Assembly (NCBI GenBank): GCA_017624715.1
Contig: JAGAMN010000036.1
Span: 1-41,111 of the forward strand
From: Oscillospiraceae bacterium
GTDB taxonomy: Bacteria; Bacillota; Clostridia; Oscillospirales; Oscillospiraceae
DNA length: 41,111 nucleotides
Direction of reading: 5' to 3'
Under the pieces are notes generated by a model. That model saw nothing but the letters and a program-made list of their open reading frames with translations. It did not search any database and was not told the origin of the DNA. This document shows positions 16,656 to 24,968 of the stretch, piece by piece (the first letter of the stretch is position 1; the number at the start of each line of letters is the position of its first letter). The position numbers and the translations under genes are program-made.

Positions 16656-17330
16656 TTACAGAGGAATCTCTTGATAGAATTTCGGGACGATTTTATTTTT
16701 GTATCCAAACTGATTCATATCATAGTCGTCGAACAGACCACAGTGCATGGGAATCGCAACTGCGCCCAATCTTTCGCAGAACGCCTGGGCATCGGCCATA
16801 TTCATGTTGTTGCCGCGACCGTTGATAGGGAGGAATACATAGTCGACTTTTTTCGGCAGATCTGCAAAAATCTGCTCGTTGTAAAGGGTATCGCCAGTGA
16901 TGTACCAGACTTTGTCTTCTGCGTGCAGGAGAAAACCCACAGCGTGATCGTCGGAATGGGCGGCATATACAGCCTCAAACACCAAGCTGCCCTCCGTCCA
17001 GCGGGTCTTGCGGTCGAACATGACGTAGTTATTTTTCAGACCACCCAGTTTCCTCACGGTTTGCCATGCGTTGTAGGATGCCAGCACCACCACAGTGGAA
17101 TCATTGCTGAGATAATGGCGCAGGGTTTCCGGGTCGGTGTGATCCAAATGATTGTGTGTCAGCAGAATGATATCGGGTTTTATTTTCAAAAAGTTCTCTG
17201 CCACCGGAACTCGGCGCTTGTTGTGGGGTTCGATTTTCTCGACACTATCGGACAAATAGGGGTCAGCAATAATGATTTTTCCGCCGGTTTCAAACAATAA
17301 ACCAGCTTGACCAAGCCATGTTATTTTCAT
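16656..17330 (-). CDS. Metallo-beta-lactamase-fold hydrolase, UlaG-like
   Basis: A 224-residue MBL-fold protein. The binuclear zinc motif is T-H59-N-H61-L-D63-H64, with a further H-S-D-D-H near 115, T-G-D-T-L and a late P-M-H-C-G. MKITWLGQAG at the start is typical of the UlaG/YtnP-like branch, where UlaG acts as a lactonase on L-ascorbate-6-phosphate. In this operon it may open a sugar lactone to feed the dehydratase; that link is inference from position. It is the first gene of the operon, divergent from araC, with AAGGAGG upstream. Confidence 0.82.
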   Translation of the reverse strand: MKITWLGQAGLLFETGGKIIIADPYLSDSVEKIEPHNKRRVPVAENFLKIKPDIILLTHNHLDHTDPETLRHYLSNDSTVVVLASYNAWQTVRKLGGLKNNYVMFDRKTRWTEGSLVFEAVYAAHSDDHAVGFLLHAEDKVWYITGDTLYNEQIFADLPKKVDYVFLPINGRGNNMNMADAQAFCERLGAVAIPMHCGLFDDYDMNQFGYKNKIVPKFYQEIPL

Positions 17331-17375
17331 TTGCAGCCTCCTTCGTAAGATATTTCCATTTTATCGCTTCTTAGA

Positions 17376-17404
17376 TTGACAAACCAGCCGTTTTCCGACA
17401 TAAT
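17376..17404 (+). promoter_or_regulatory. Promoter for the AraC-family gene
   Basis: TTGACA (17376-17381), a 17-base spacer, then CATAAT (17399-17404), within the 99-base divergent interval between the MBL-fold gene and the regulator. The operon promoter on the other strand must overlap it, which would suit joint regulation. Confidence 0.55.
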
Positions 17405-17429
17405 ATAGCCAAAAGGTTAGGTGATGCTT

Positions 17430-18203
17430 ATGAAGTACCAACTGGAGAACTTTAACGGAAGCTACGATTTCCGCAGTAACCTTCATTGTGACTGGTATAT
17501 GGAACCCCACATTCACGAATACTGTGAGTTGCTCTATTGCAAAAAGGGTGAGGCAGAGGTAACGGTAAACGGAAAAACGCTTCGGCTGCCGGAAAAGCAG
17601 TTGGTGTGGATTCCGCCAAACTGCGTCCATCAGTATCGATGCGAGGGGGCGGAGGTGGTTTGTGCAGTATTTTCTCACGACTTTATTCCGCTGTACTTTG
17701 CCCAGGTGGGGCAGGGGCGGCCGGCGGTCAATCCTGTGGATGTGTCAGATCTGGCACAAATCATTGAAGGCTTCCCTGATGTGGACAGACGGGAAAGACT
17801 GACCATCAGTGGCTATCTGAATTTAATCTGCGCCAGGACGCTGGGACAGACAGAACTGGAAAGCACAGAGCGGCAGGATGGGATTCTTTACCAAAAGGTG
17901 GTTTCTTATCTTTCGGAGCATTTTCGGGAGGATATTTGCCTTTCGTCTGTAGCGGCCACCTTTGGTTACAATGAGAAGTACCTGTCACACTGCCTGCACA
18001 GCCTGACCGGTGTGCATTTTACCAAGCTGCTTGCGCTGTACCGGATTGAATATGCCAAGAAACGACTGACGGAGCGGCGGGTGAATATCGGCGCTATCGC
18101 CATGGAGTGCGGTTTCTCCGCCATCAACACCTTCAACCGCAATTTTAAGTCCATTACTGGCATGACCCCATCGGAATACAGAAAAACAGCAAGTCAAAGC
18201 TGA
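17430..18203 (+). CDS. AraC-family transcriptional regulator
   Basis: A 257-residue two-domain regulator. Residues 1-145 form an AraC-type cupin sensor (H-I-H-E-Y-C-E-L-L-Y-C, then G-K-T-L-R-L-P, V-W-I-P-P-N-C-V-H-Q-Y). Residues 155-255 hold the double helix-turn-helix ending F-N-R-N-F-K-S-I-T-G-M-T-P-S-E-Y-R-K. Divergent from the MBL-fold/DgoD/SDR/GH5-like operon, it probably activates it in response to a sugar or sugar acid. ATG 17430 is chosen because AGGTG (17419-17423) is well spaced; GTG 17421 and ATG 17424 in frame would overlap that site. Confidence 0.88.
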   Translation: MKYQLENFNGSYDFRSNLHCDWYMEPHIHEYCELLYCKKGEAEVTVNGKTLRLPEKQLVWIPPNCVHQYRCEGAEVVCAVFSHDFIPLYFAQVGQGRPAVNPVDVSDLAQIIEGFPDVDRRERLTISGYLNLICARTLGQTELESTERQDGILYQKVVSYLSEHFREDICLSSVAATFGYNEKYLSHCLHSLTGVHFTKLLALYRIEYAKKRLTERRVNIGAIAMECGFSAINTFNRNFKSITGMTPSEYRKTASQS

Positions 18204-18225
18204 TCAAAGCTGACTTGCTGTTTTT
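18182..18225. terminator. Bidirectional terminator between araC-type gene and glgA
   Basis: AAAAACAGCAAGTCA and TGACTTGCTGTTTTT are perfect inverted repeats around a loop. The left arm lies over the end of the regulator gene; glgA converges from the right. Confidence 0.88.
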
Positions 18226-18232
18226 ATTGGAT

Positions 18233-19678
18233 TTACCAACCCAGCATTCTGTGGAACAGATCCATATATCTGCTGGCAGGCTTGTTCCAGCTAAAGTCCT
18301 GGCACATATCCCGGTACTGGAGGTTACGGAAACCCTCCCGATCCTGGTTGTACAGGTTCAAGCAACGCTTCACGGCCGCATAGAAATCGTCGCCGTTGTA
18401 GCTCTGGAAGGTGAAGCCCAGGCCATTCTGACCGAATTCGTCCACAGGAGGGACAGTGTCCTTCAGACCGCCGGTGGCGTGAACCACGGGTACGGTGCCG
18501 TAGCGCATGGCGTTCATTTGGCTCAGGCCGCAGGGTTCGGACTTAGACGGCATCAGGTAGATGTCGCCGCCGGCGTAGATCCGGCTGGCCAGGCCTAAGT
18601 CGAAGGTGATCTTGGCGGCAACCTGATCCGGGAATTCCGCGGCCAGTTCCTTGAAGAAGTTCTCAAACTGAGGCTCGCCGGTGCCCAGGATCAGCAGCTG
18701 GCAATTCTCCTCCCACAGCAGGCGGCGGGCAATGTAGCACAGCAGATCCAAGCCCTTGTGGCCGGCCAGACGGGTGACCATGACCATCAGGGGTGCATCG
18801 GGCTTGACAGGCAGACCCACTTCCTTCTGCAGGGCGGCCTTGCAGGCGGCCTTGCCTTCTACAAAACTGTCAGCATTGTAGTGGGCAGGCAAAGCCTTGT
18901 CGGTTTCGGGGTTGAAAGTACCTACATCAATGCCGTTGGTAATGCCGGTGAGCTTCCAGCTGGCGTCGGAGATAATGCCGTCCAGGCCGTGAGCAAAGTA
19001 GGGGTACATCAGTTCCCGGGAATAGGTTTCGGAAACGGTGGTGACTAGGTCGGCAGTTTCGATGGCGCCCTTCATCATGTTCACGGAGTGATTCATGTCC
19101 ATAATACCCCGATATTCCCAAGGCAGACCCAGCACGTCGTCGAAGAAGCCGGCATTTGCCCAGCCCTGGTACTCGATGTTGTGGATGGTGTACATACACT
19201 TGGTGTCGGGGAACTTGTCCCGGTACATGGCCCGCAGGTAGGTGGGCACCATGGCGGTTTGCCAGTCGTTGCACTGGATCACGTCGGGAACAAAGCCCAG
19301 GTGGTGCAAGCCGTCCAGACAGGCCCTGGAGAAGAATGCGTAGCGCTCGCTGTCGTCCATGTCGCCGTAGATGGCACCGGGACGGTGGCCAAAGTAGTAA
19401 TTGTTGTCCACAAAGTACACTTTCACGCCATCGGCGCGGTTATTCAAAGCCATAAGACCGGCGTACTGCCGCCGCCAGCCCAGCTGTACCTCATACTGGG
19501 CCATCAGCTCCACCTGGAAGGCGGGGTTTTCTTTGATCTTCTTATAGTAGGGCAGGATCAGCACGACTTCGTTGCCGGGGATCCTGGACAGGGCGGCAGG
19601 CAGGGCTTCCATAACGTCGCCCAGACCACCGGATTTGACATAGGGCGCGCCCTCTGAAGCCAGAATGGCTATCTTCAT
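18233..19678 (-). CDS. glgA: Glycogen synthase
   Basis: A 481-residue GT5 enzyme that extends alpha-1,4-glucan from ADP-glucose. The ADP-glucose-binding motif is K15-S-G-G-L-G-D-V. Also visible are H-N-I-E-Y-Q-G, the glycosyltransferase fold with V-T-R-L-A-G-H-K-G-L-D-L, and a C-terminal S-E-P-C-G-L-S-Q-M-N-A-M-R-Y-G-T nucleotide-binding region. Length is normal. It overlaps the end of glgD by four bases (ATGA) and is last in glgC-glgD-glgA. No branching enzyme or phosphorylase is in the window. Confidence 0.98.
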   Translation of the reverse strand: MKIAILASEGAPYVKSGGLGDVMEALPAALSRIPGNEVVLILPYYKKIKENPAFQVELMAQYEVQLGWRRQYAGLMALNNRADGVKVYFVDNNYYFGHRPGAIYGDMDDSERYAFFSRACLDGLHHLGFVPDVIQCNDWQTAMVPTYLRAMYRDKFPDTKCMYTIHNIEYQGWANAGFFDDVLGLPWEYRGIMDMNHSVNMMKGAIETADLVTTVSETYSRELMYPYFAHGLDGIISDASWKLTGITNGIDVGTFNPETDKALPAHYNADSFVEGKAACKAALQKEVGLPVKPDAPLMVMVTRLAGHKGLDLLCYIARRLLWEENCQLLILGTGEPQFENFFKELAAEFPDQVAAKITFDLGLASRIYAGGDIYLMPSKSEPCGLSQMNAMRYGTVPVVHATGGLKDTVPPVDEFGQNGLGFTFQSYNGDDFYAAVKRCLNLYNQDREGFRNLQYRDMCQDFSWNKPASRYMDLFHRMLGW

Positions 19679-20787
19679 ACGAGTCCTCCTCTTGTGATGA
19701 TAACAGGATTGTCGGGGGTGCCGATGAGCTTAGCACCGGGACGGACGGTGACATCCTTGTCCAGGATCACGTACTTCAGCTCAGCGCCTTCGCCAATGAC
19801 AGCATCGTTCATAATAACGCAGTCGGACACTTCGGCACCGGGATATACGGTGACATTACGGAACAGCACGGAATTGGTGACCTTGCCGCCAATCATACAG
19901 CCATCAGCCAGAACGATGTCGGTTGCTTCGCTGTTTTCACCGTAGAAGGTAGGAACCCGGTCACGGACACGGGTGTAGACGGGATGGTTGTAGCCAAACA
20001 GATCATGGCGGGTCTTGGTGTCGATGAGGGCCAGGGTGTTATGGAAGTACTCGGCCACGGACTCGTTATACAGAACCACGCCAGGGAACTGGTACACATT
20101 GATGCTGCCTTCGCTCTTCTGCCACAGACCCAGAACCAGGTCACGGTCCATGTGGAACAGATTCCGGGCGATGTGCTCACGCACCTGCTCGGCCAACCAC
20201 TTTTTGGAGGTCACGAAGATATCCATGGTGGCAAGGTAGCCCTCGGGGGCAGCATAGTCAACAGCGATGTCTGCAACCTCGCCCTTCTTGTCCAGCTTGA
20301 TGGCCAGATCCAGCTGCTTCTTGCCGTTGGCGACGCCGGCCTTGGTGACAATGGTGATATCCTTACCGCTGGCAATATGGGATGCCAAAACATCCTTCAT
20401 ATTGATGTTGCACAGAATGGTGGAGCCGGTCAGAATGACATAGGCATCTTCTGTGCCGTAGGTCAGAAAGGTCATTGCGGCATAGAGAGATTCCAGCTTG
20501 CCACGGTAGCTGTCAGTAGCGGACATGGCGTAGGGGGTCAGGAACTCCAGACCGCCTTCTTCCAGCTCCAGACCCCATTCTTCACCGGCACCGATGTGGT
20601 TGATCAGAGACTGATAGTGATGACGGGAGATGATGCCCACCTGGCGAACACCGGCGGCGGTCAGATTGCTTAAAGCAAAGTCCACCTGGCGGTAGCGGCC
20701 GCCAAAGGGAACACTGGCGGTGGTGCGGTGTGTGGTCAGGCCCTCCAGAGAGCCGTCATTTGCAAAGATAATACCCATTACTTTCAT
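19675..20787 (-). CDS. glgD: GlgD subunit of glucose-1-phosphate adenylyltransferase
   Basis: A 370-residue paralogue of GlgC, found with it in Firmicutes. The N-terminal domain keeps P-F-G-G-R-Y-R-Q-V-D-F-A-L-S-N, but the glycine-rich nucleotide motif A-G-G-x-G-x-R-L is replaced by A-N-D-G-S-L-E-G-L. That fits a non-catalytic partner which raises GlgC activity, as known for the family. The C-terminal left-handed beta-helix repeats are clear (V-L-F-R-N-V-T-V-Y-P-G-A-E-V). It starts 14 bases after glgC and is translationally coupled to glgA. Confidence 0.96.
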   Translation of the reverse strand: MKVMGIIFANDGSLEGLTTHRTTASVPFGGRYRQVDFALSNLTAAGVRQVGIISRHHYQSLINHIGAGEEWGLELEEGGLEFLTPYAMSATDSYRGKLESLYAAMTFLTYGTEDAYVILTGSTILCNINMKDVLASHIASGKDITIVTKAGVANGKKQLDLAIKLDKKGEVADIAVDYAAPEGYLATMDIFVTSKKWLAEQVREHIARNLFHMDRDLVLGLWQKSEGSINVYQFPGVVLYNESVAEYFHNTLALIDTKTRHDLFGYNHPVYTRVRDRVPTFYGENSEATDIVLADGCMIGGKVTNSVLFRNVTVYPGAEVSDCVIMNDAVIGEGAELKYVILDKDVTVRPGAKLIGTPDNPVIITRGGLV

Positions 20788-20801
20788 GGCGCATACCCTC
20801 C

Positions 20802-21992
20802 TTACAGCATGTCACCGGGCAGCAGCACGGTGTTGGCTTCCACAACGGCACCCTTGGAGGTGACGCTGATCTTCTTCTTATCCTTGGGCTTGAAAGCACC
20901 GCCCACGATGGCGTTGCAGCCTACCCGGCTGTTTTCGCCCAGAATGGCGTGACGGACGATGGCACCGGGCTCGATGACCACACCGGGCATGACTACGCTG
21001 TCCTCAACAATGGCGTTTTCGCCGATGGTGCAGCCGATGGAGATGATGCTGTGGCGGACAGTACCGTAAACCTCGCTGCCTTCGGCGATAAAGCAGTTGA
21101 CCACCTTGGCATCCTTGTCAATGTAGGAAGAGGGCAGGGCGTTGTTACGGGCGTAGATGGTGGCATTTTTGCCGCCCCGGAGGTCGAAGACGGGATCCTT
21201 ACCCAGCACATCCATGTTGGCTTCCCACAGGGATTGGATAGTACCCACGTCCATCCAATAGCCGTCGAACTCGTAAGCCATCAGCTTGTGGCCTGCGTTC
21301 AGCAGGTTGGGGATGATGTTTTTGCCGAAATCGTTGGAGGAGTTGGGGTCTTCCTCGTCGGCAATCAGGAACTCCCGGAGGACCTTCCAATCGAACACAT
21401 AAATACCCATGGAAGCCTTGGTGGACTTGGGCTGCGCGGGCTTCTCTTCGAATTCGTAGACGGAGTTGTCGGGGTTGGTGTTCATGATACCAAAACGACT
21501 GGCTTCTTCCAAAGAAACGTTACGCACAGCGATGGTGCAGGATGCGCCGTTCTTGACATGATAATCCACCATTGCGGAGTAGTCCATCTTGTAGATGTGG
21601 TCACCGCCCAAAACCACAACATATTCCGGGTCAAAGCGTTCGATGAAGTCGATGTTCTGATAGATGGCGTTGGCAGTACCCTTATACCAGCCGCTCTTCT
21701 TATCGTGACGCTCGTAGGGAGGCAGAACCTGGGCGCAGCTGTGGGTTTTGTTCAGACCCCAGGGCTGGCCGTTGCCGATGTATTCATTCAGCTCCAGAGG
21801 CTGGTACTGGGTCAGAATACCCACGGTATCAATGCCGGAGTTGACGCAGTTACTCAAGGGAAAGTCGATAATCCGGTATTTGCCGCCGAAGGGAACAGCG
21901 GGTTTTGCGGTGTTCTCGGTGAGCACCTTCAGACGGCTGCCCTGGCCACCGGCCAGCAGCATGGCAATGCAGCGTTTTTTCTGGAAATACAT
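20802..21992 (-). CDS. glgC: Glucose-1-phosphate adenylyltransferase
   Basis: A 396-residue catalytic subunit that makes ADP-glucose from ATP and glucose-1-phosphate, the committed step of glycogen synthesis. The A-G-G-Q-G-S-R-L motif, [25 protein letters not shown] and F-E-E-K-P are intact. The C-terminal beta-helix domain is [16 protein letters not shown]. It is the first gene of glgC-glgD-glgA, with AAGGAG before the ATG. A promoter must lie in the AT-rich 21993-22080 stretch, but I cannot pick clean hexamers. Confidence 0.98.
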   Translation of the reverse strand: MYFQKKRCIAMLLAGGQGSRLKVLTENTAKPAVPFGGKYRIIDFPLSNCVNSGIDTVGILTQYQPLELNEYIGNGQPWGLNKTHSCAQVLPPYERHDKKSGWYKGTANAIYQNIDFIERFDPEYVVVLGGDHIYKMDYSAMVDYHVKNGASCTIAVRNVSLEEASRFGIMNTNPDNSVYEFEEKPAQPKSTKASMGIYVFDWKVLREFLIADEEDPNSSNDFGKNIIPNLLNAGHKLMAYEFDGYWMDVGTIQSLWEANMDVLGKDPVFDLRGGKNATIYARNNALPSSYIDKDAKVVNCFIAEGSEVYGTVRHSIISIGCTIGENAIVEDSVVMPGVVIEPGAIVRHAILGENSRVGCNAIVGGAFKPKDKKKISVTSKGAVVEANTVLLPGDML

Positions 21993-22185
21993 GTTGACAG
22001 CTCCTTATGTTATTAGATTTTTACATTCTACGACTTATATAATTCCATATATAACATAACACATTTTTAACGATTAGGAAAGGGGAAAAATGGCTAAAAT
22101 CTTGGGTAACTTTCTAGCATTTTCCACAATAAATTTCTATCAGTAGCAATGAGTCATGGACATATCGACAATTTTTGGGGTTTGG

Positions 22186-22214
22186 TTGACATTATTGGCG
22201 CATAGAAGTACAAT
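22186..22214 (+). promoter_or_regulatory. Promoter for the leader ORF-mgtE transcript
   Basis: TTGACA (22186-22191), exactly 17 bases, then TACAAT (22209-22214). Transcription should start near 22221, eleven bases before a strong ribosome site. This gives a leader of about 148 bases before mgtE. Confidence 0.75.
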
Positions 22215-22245
22215 AAATATAATCATTACAAAAGGAGGCGTAACC

Positions 22246-22311
22246 ATGGAATCCGGCACAAGCGGCAGTATACCCGGACGAAGTAGCCTGCGGGCCATGG
22301 GGCGCCCGTAA
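22246..22311 (+). CDS. 21-codon leader peptide upstream of mgtE
   Basis: A short frame begins ATG at 22246 behind AAAGGAGG (22231-22238). It reads M-E-S-G-T-S-G-S-I-P-G-R and ends R-A-M-G-R-P before TAA at 22309-22311. Its last codons overlap a GC-rich hairpin (CGGGC at 22291-22295 with GCCCG at 22304-22308). Promoter and ribosome site are positioned so that it must be the first frame translated on the mgtE mRNA. It has no resemblance to a functional domain, so a cis-acting leader role is likely. No M-box riboswitch sequence is visible. Confidence 0.55.
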   Translation: MESGTSGSIPGRSSLRAMGRP

Positions 22312-22368
22312 ACTTACCCGGTGTATTTGCCCTCTGAATCAACCCCAAAAAGGGAGGAAGTACACAAA

Positions 22369-23742
22369 ATGGAACGGTTTGAAATCGTTGAAAAAGCACT
22401 CCAGAAAATGCTGGAGGAGAAAAAATACACCGCCCTGCGGGATATTTTGCTGGTAATGAATCCCAACGACATTGCCCAGCTGCTGGACCAGATACAACCG
22501 GAAAGTATTCCGTTACTGTTCCGGTTATTGCCGAAGGAACAGGCGGCGGAAACCTTTGTAGAAATGGAGCCCGATGCCCAGGAGCTGCTGATCCGCAGCT
22601 TTTCGGATAATGAGTTGAAAGAGATCGTGGATGAGCTGTATGTGGATGACGCAGCTGACCTGGTGGAGGAAATGCCTGCCAACGTGGTCAAGCGGATCTT
22701 GAAGCAGGCAGACCCGGAAATGCGCCGGTCTATCAATCAGATCCTGCGCTATCCCGAGAATTCCGCCGGCAGTTGGATGACCACCGAATATGTATCCCTG
22801 CGGCCGGAAATGACTGTGGAGGAAGCTATCCTGCGAATCCGCCGGCAGGGCGTGGACAAGGAAACCATCTATACCTGCTATGTGACCAAGGATCGGGTGC
22901 TGGTGGGTATTGTGACCGTAAAGGATCTGCTGCTGGTCCAGAATGATGAAACTAAGATCGAAGATATTATGTTAACCAACCTGATCTCTGTATCCACCCA
23001 TACGGACCAGGAAGAGGTGGCAAGAATGCTCAGCCACTACAATTTCCTGGCGCTTCCGGTGGTGGATAAGGAAAACCGGATGGTGGGCATCGTCACCTTT
23101 GACGATGCTATGGACGTGCTGGAAGCGGAAACCACCGAGGATATGGAGCTGATGGGCGGTATGACCCCATCGGAAAAATCCTATCTGAAGAGCAGTGCTT
23201 TTGACCTGTTTAAGAATCGAATTCCCTGGCTGATGCTGCTGATGGTGTCGGCAACCTTTACCGGTCTTATTATCACAGCCTTTGAAGGTGCGTTGGCGGC
23301 CCAGGTGGCGCTGACTGCTTTTATTCCTATGCTCATGGGCACCGGCGGAAACTCCGGTTCTCAGTCTTCCGTTACCGTGATTCGCGCGCTGAGCCTGGAT
23401 GAATTGGGCTTTTCCGATGTGTGGCGCGTGCTGTGGAAAGAGCTGCGCACGGCACTGCTGTGCGGCGTGGCCTTGGCGGTGGTGTGTTTCGTCAAAATTT
23501 GGCTGGTGGACAAAATGCTCATGGGTAACGATCAGATCACCTTGATGGTGGATTTGGTGGTGTGTCTTGCGCTGCTGGTTACGGTTGTAGCAGCAAAGGT
23601 AGTTGGATGCCTGCTGCCCATCGGTGCAAAAGCGATCCATGTTGACCCGGCAGTAATGGCAAGCCCTTTTATATCCACCATCGTGGATGCCCTTTCTTTG
23701 CTGGTGTATTTTGTGCTGGCTAAGGCAATTTTGGGCGTATAA
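22369..23742 (+). CDS. mgtE: Magnesium transporter MgtE
   Basis: A 457-residue Mg2+ channel. Residues 1-125 form the helical N domain (R-L-L-P-K-E-Q-A-A-E-T-F). Two CBS domains follow, about 130-190 and 195-255 (F-D-D-A-M-D-V-L-E). The membrane domain from about 285 has five helices and the pore signature M-G-T-G-G-N-S-G-S-Q-S (about 323-333). In MgtE the N and CBS domains bind cytosolic Mg2+ and close the pore. ATG 22369 follows GGGAGGA; a longer in-frame start at 22321 is within the leader. A perfect terminator follows. Confidence 0.97.
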   Translation: MERFEIVEKALQKMLEEKKYTALRDILLVMNPNDIAQLLDQIQPESIPLLFRLLPKEQAAETFVEMEPDAQELLIRSFSDNELKEIVDELYVDDAADLVEEMPANVVKRILKQADPEMRRSINQILRYPENSAGSWMTTEYVSLRPEMTVEEAILRIRRQGVDKETIYTCYVTKDRVLVGIVTVKDLLLVQNDETKIEDIMLTNLISVSTHTDQEEVARMLSHYNFLALPVVDKENRMVGIVTFDDAMDVLEAETTEDMELMGGMTPSEKSYLKSSAFDLFKNRIPWLMLLMVSATFTGLIITAFEGALAAQVALTAFIPMLMGTGGNSGSQSSVTVIRALSLDELGFSDVWRVLWKELRTALLCGVALAVVCFVKIWLVDKMLMGNDQITLMVDLVVCLALLVTVVAAKVVGCLLPIGAKAIHVDPAVMASPFISTIVDALSLLVYFVLAKAILGV

Positions 23743-23752
23743 CAAACAAAAG

Positions 23753-23779
23753 ACCGGCGTTCGGAATCCGAACGCCGGT
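23753..23779. terminator. mgtE / lipoprotein convergent terminator
   Basis: ACCGGCGTTCGG and CCGAACGCCGGT form a perfect 12-bp stem with an AAT loop, ten bases after the mgtE stop and fifteen from the stop of the convergent lipoprotein gene. Confidence 0.85.
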
Positions 23780-23793
23780 TTATGTATTAGGGA

Positions 23794-23994
23794 TTAGCCC
23801 AGCATGTCCTTCAGCTCTTCCAGTTCCTTATGGCAATCGTCGCAGAAGGTGAACTCTTCGCCCATAACCTCTTCCTTATGCATGATGCCGAACTTGTCTT
23901 CGCCACAGCCGTCGCACTTGAAGGCGCCGATGCAGCCAGCCAGCAGAGAAGTCATAGCGACCACGATCAACAGAACACAAATCAGTTTTTTCAT
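23794..23994 (-). CDS. Small zinc-ribbon-like lipoprotein
   Basis: A 66-residue protein. Its signal peptide has a lipobox, L-L-A-G-C (Cys about 21), so the mature protein is lipid-anchored outside the membrane. Mature residues include C-D-G-C-G-E-D-K-F and F-C-D-D-C-H-K-E-L, two C-x2-C knuckles plus a His, which look like a compact zinc ribbon. A metal-binding lipoprotein is the likely description. No partner gene is adjacent, and mgtE is only a convergent neighbour. Its promoter is at 24063-24091. Confidence 0.8.
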   Translation of the reverse strand: MKKLICVLLIVVAMTSLLAGCIGAFKCDGCGEDKFGIMHKEEVMGEEFTFCDDCHKELEELKDMLG

Positions 23995-24062
23995 TGTAAA
24001 TTTACCCCTTTTCTTTTTTGTAGCCCCTCGTTTTTCCGTGACCGATGGGACTTTCTAATCGT

Positions 24063-24091
24063 AAATTAGCACAATCTGTCGAGGGTGTCAA
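24063..24091 (-). promoter_or_regulatory. Promoter for the zinc-ribbon lipoprotein
   Basis: On the minus strand TTGACA (24091-24086), a 17-base spacer, then TAATTT (24068-24063), about 65 bases upstream of the ATG. The rest of the 23995-24305 gap shows an imperfect GCCGC/GCGGC repeat around 24102-24153 and no gene. Confidence 0.5.
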
Positions 24092-24248
24092 GGGTTGACC
24101 GCCGCATAAAGTGTTATCTTAATTAAACCTTAATAATGTTGGCGGCGGACAGATGTGTTCACAATGTAGACGATTGCCGATAATCCCAGACCCAAACCGC
24201 GTTCCTTCCGCGTTTACACGCAAGGAAAGACACTATGTACAATCAATA

Positions 24249-24282
24249 GCACACCCCCTCGGAAATATCCGAGGGGGTGTGC
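24249..24282. terminator. Hairpin at the end of the sipW operon
   Basis: GCACACCCCCTCGGA and TCCGAGGGGGTGTGC form a perfect 15-bp stem around AATA. It lies 24 bases beyond the stop of the last minus-strand operon gene. The minus-strand tail is only moderately U-rich, so termination is likely but not certain. Confidence 0.65.
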
Positions 24283-24305
24283 CGTTGGAGGGGGGTGTGG
24301 GATTT

Positions 24306-24956
24306 TTATGCTGCTTGATCCTCGGACTTGCGCCTGAAGAACACCAGCAGAATAAACAAGGCTGCAAAGCTGCCCACCATCAGGCCGGTAACAAAAACAG
24401 GATCCATGTCGGTGCCGGTCTGGGGAGGCCTGGGATCGTCGGGTTCTACGGGGAGTTCTTCAACCTTGAAGCTCCAGTCGATGTAACCAATTTGATCCTG
24501 GAATTCGTTGCCCATGGTGAGGGGTACATCTAAAGTGATATCCAGAGTGATCTTGCCACCGGAATATACCGTGCCCAGGTAGACCCAATCGGTCAGTTGG
24601 GCAGTCTCGTTGGCAGGCGCGGCGAAGAGAATGGAGTCACCGTCCTGTTTGACGGTCAACGTCATCTGGCTCAGCAGAGCCTCAGAGCCCTCCTGAGCAC
24701 CCTCAGAGCGCATATAGAGCTTAATCTTCACATTGTGAGCAAGATTGTTGTCGATCACGATCTGCTCTGTGAGGGAATCTCCGGGCATCACGTTGCGAAA
24801 ATTTGTAAACAGGTCGGTGGGGTTCTCGTCGTCGCCAGGGGCAAAAATGAATTTTCGCGCGGTGCCGTCATAGGTGACGGAGCCGGCGGCAAAGGCGGTG
24901 GCGCTGAAGGTTAGGATCAGCACTGCAATCAGCAGTAGAGAAAACACACGTTTCAT
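24306..24956 (-). CDS. Cell-wall-anchored surface protein with PPQTG motif
   Basis: A 216-residue exported protein. A classical signal peptide ends A-F-A-A, an Ig-like/beta-rich body covers about 25-165 ([15 protein letters not shown]), followed by a Pro-rich stalk, a sortase-like motif P-P-Q-T-G (177-181), a hydrophobic segment and R-R-K-S-E at the end. This is LPXTG-like with Pro in the first position, a variant known in Clostridia, though no sortase gene is in the window. It is last in the sipW operon, 12 bases after the fifth SipW-type protein. It is a candidate wall anchor for the fibres the operon may build. Confidence 0.8.
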   Translation of the reverse strand: MKRVFSLLLIAVLILTFSATAFAAGSVTYDGTARKFIFAPGDDENPTDLFTNFRNVMPGDSLTEQIVIDNNLAHNVKIKLYMRSEGAQEGSEALLSQMTLTVKQDGDSILFAAPANETAQLTDWVYLGTVYSGGKITLDITLDVPLTMGNEFQDQIGYIDWSFKVEELPVEPDDPRPPQTGTDMDPVFVTGLMVGSFAALFILLVFFRRKSEDQAA

Positions 24957-24968
24957 AACCGCACCTCC

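Noticed and set aside
20949-22016. 355-codon frame antisense to glgC
   Set aside because: glgC is unambiguous on the other strand. The frame has repeated V-G-V/D-G-A runs typical of shadows.
22015-22368. M-box or other known Mg2+ riboswitch upstream of mgtE
   Set aside because: I looked for the conserved M-box blocks and did not find them. The leader is also too short once the promoter at 22186 is placed.
24102-24248. Possible small RNA ending at the 24249-24282 hairpin
   Set aside because: No clean promoter on the plus strand and no U-run after the hairpin in that direction.
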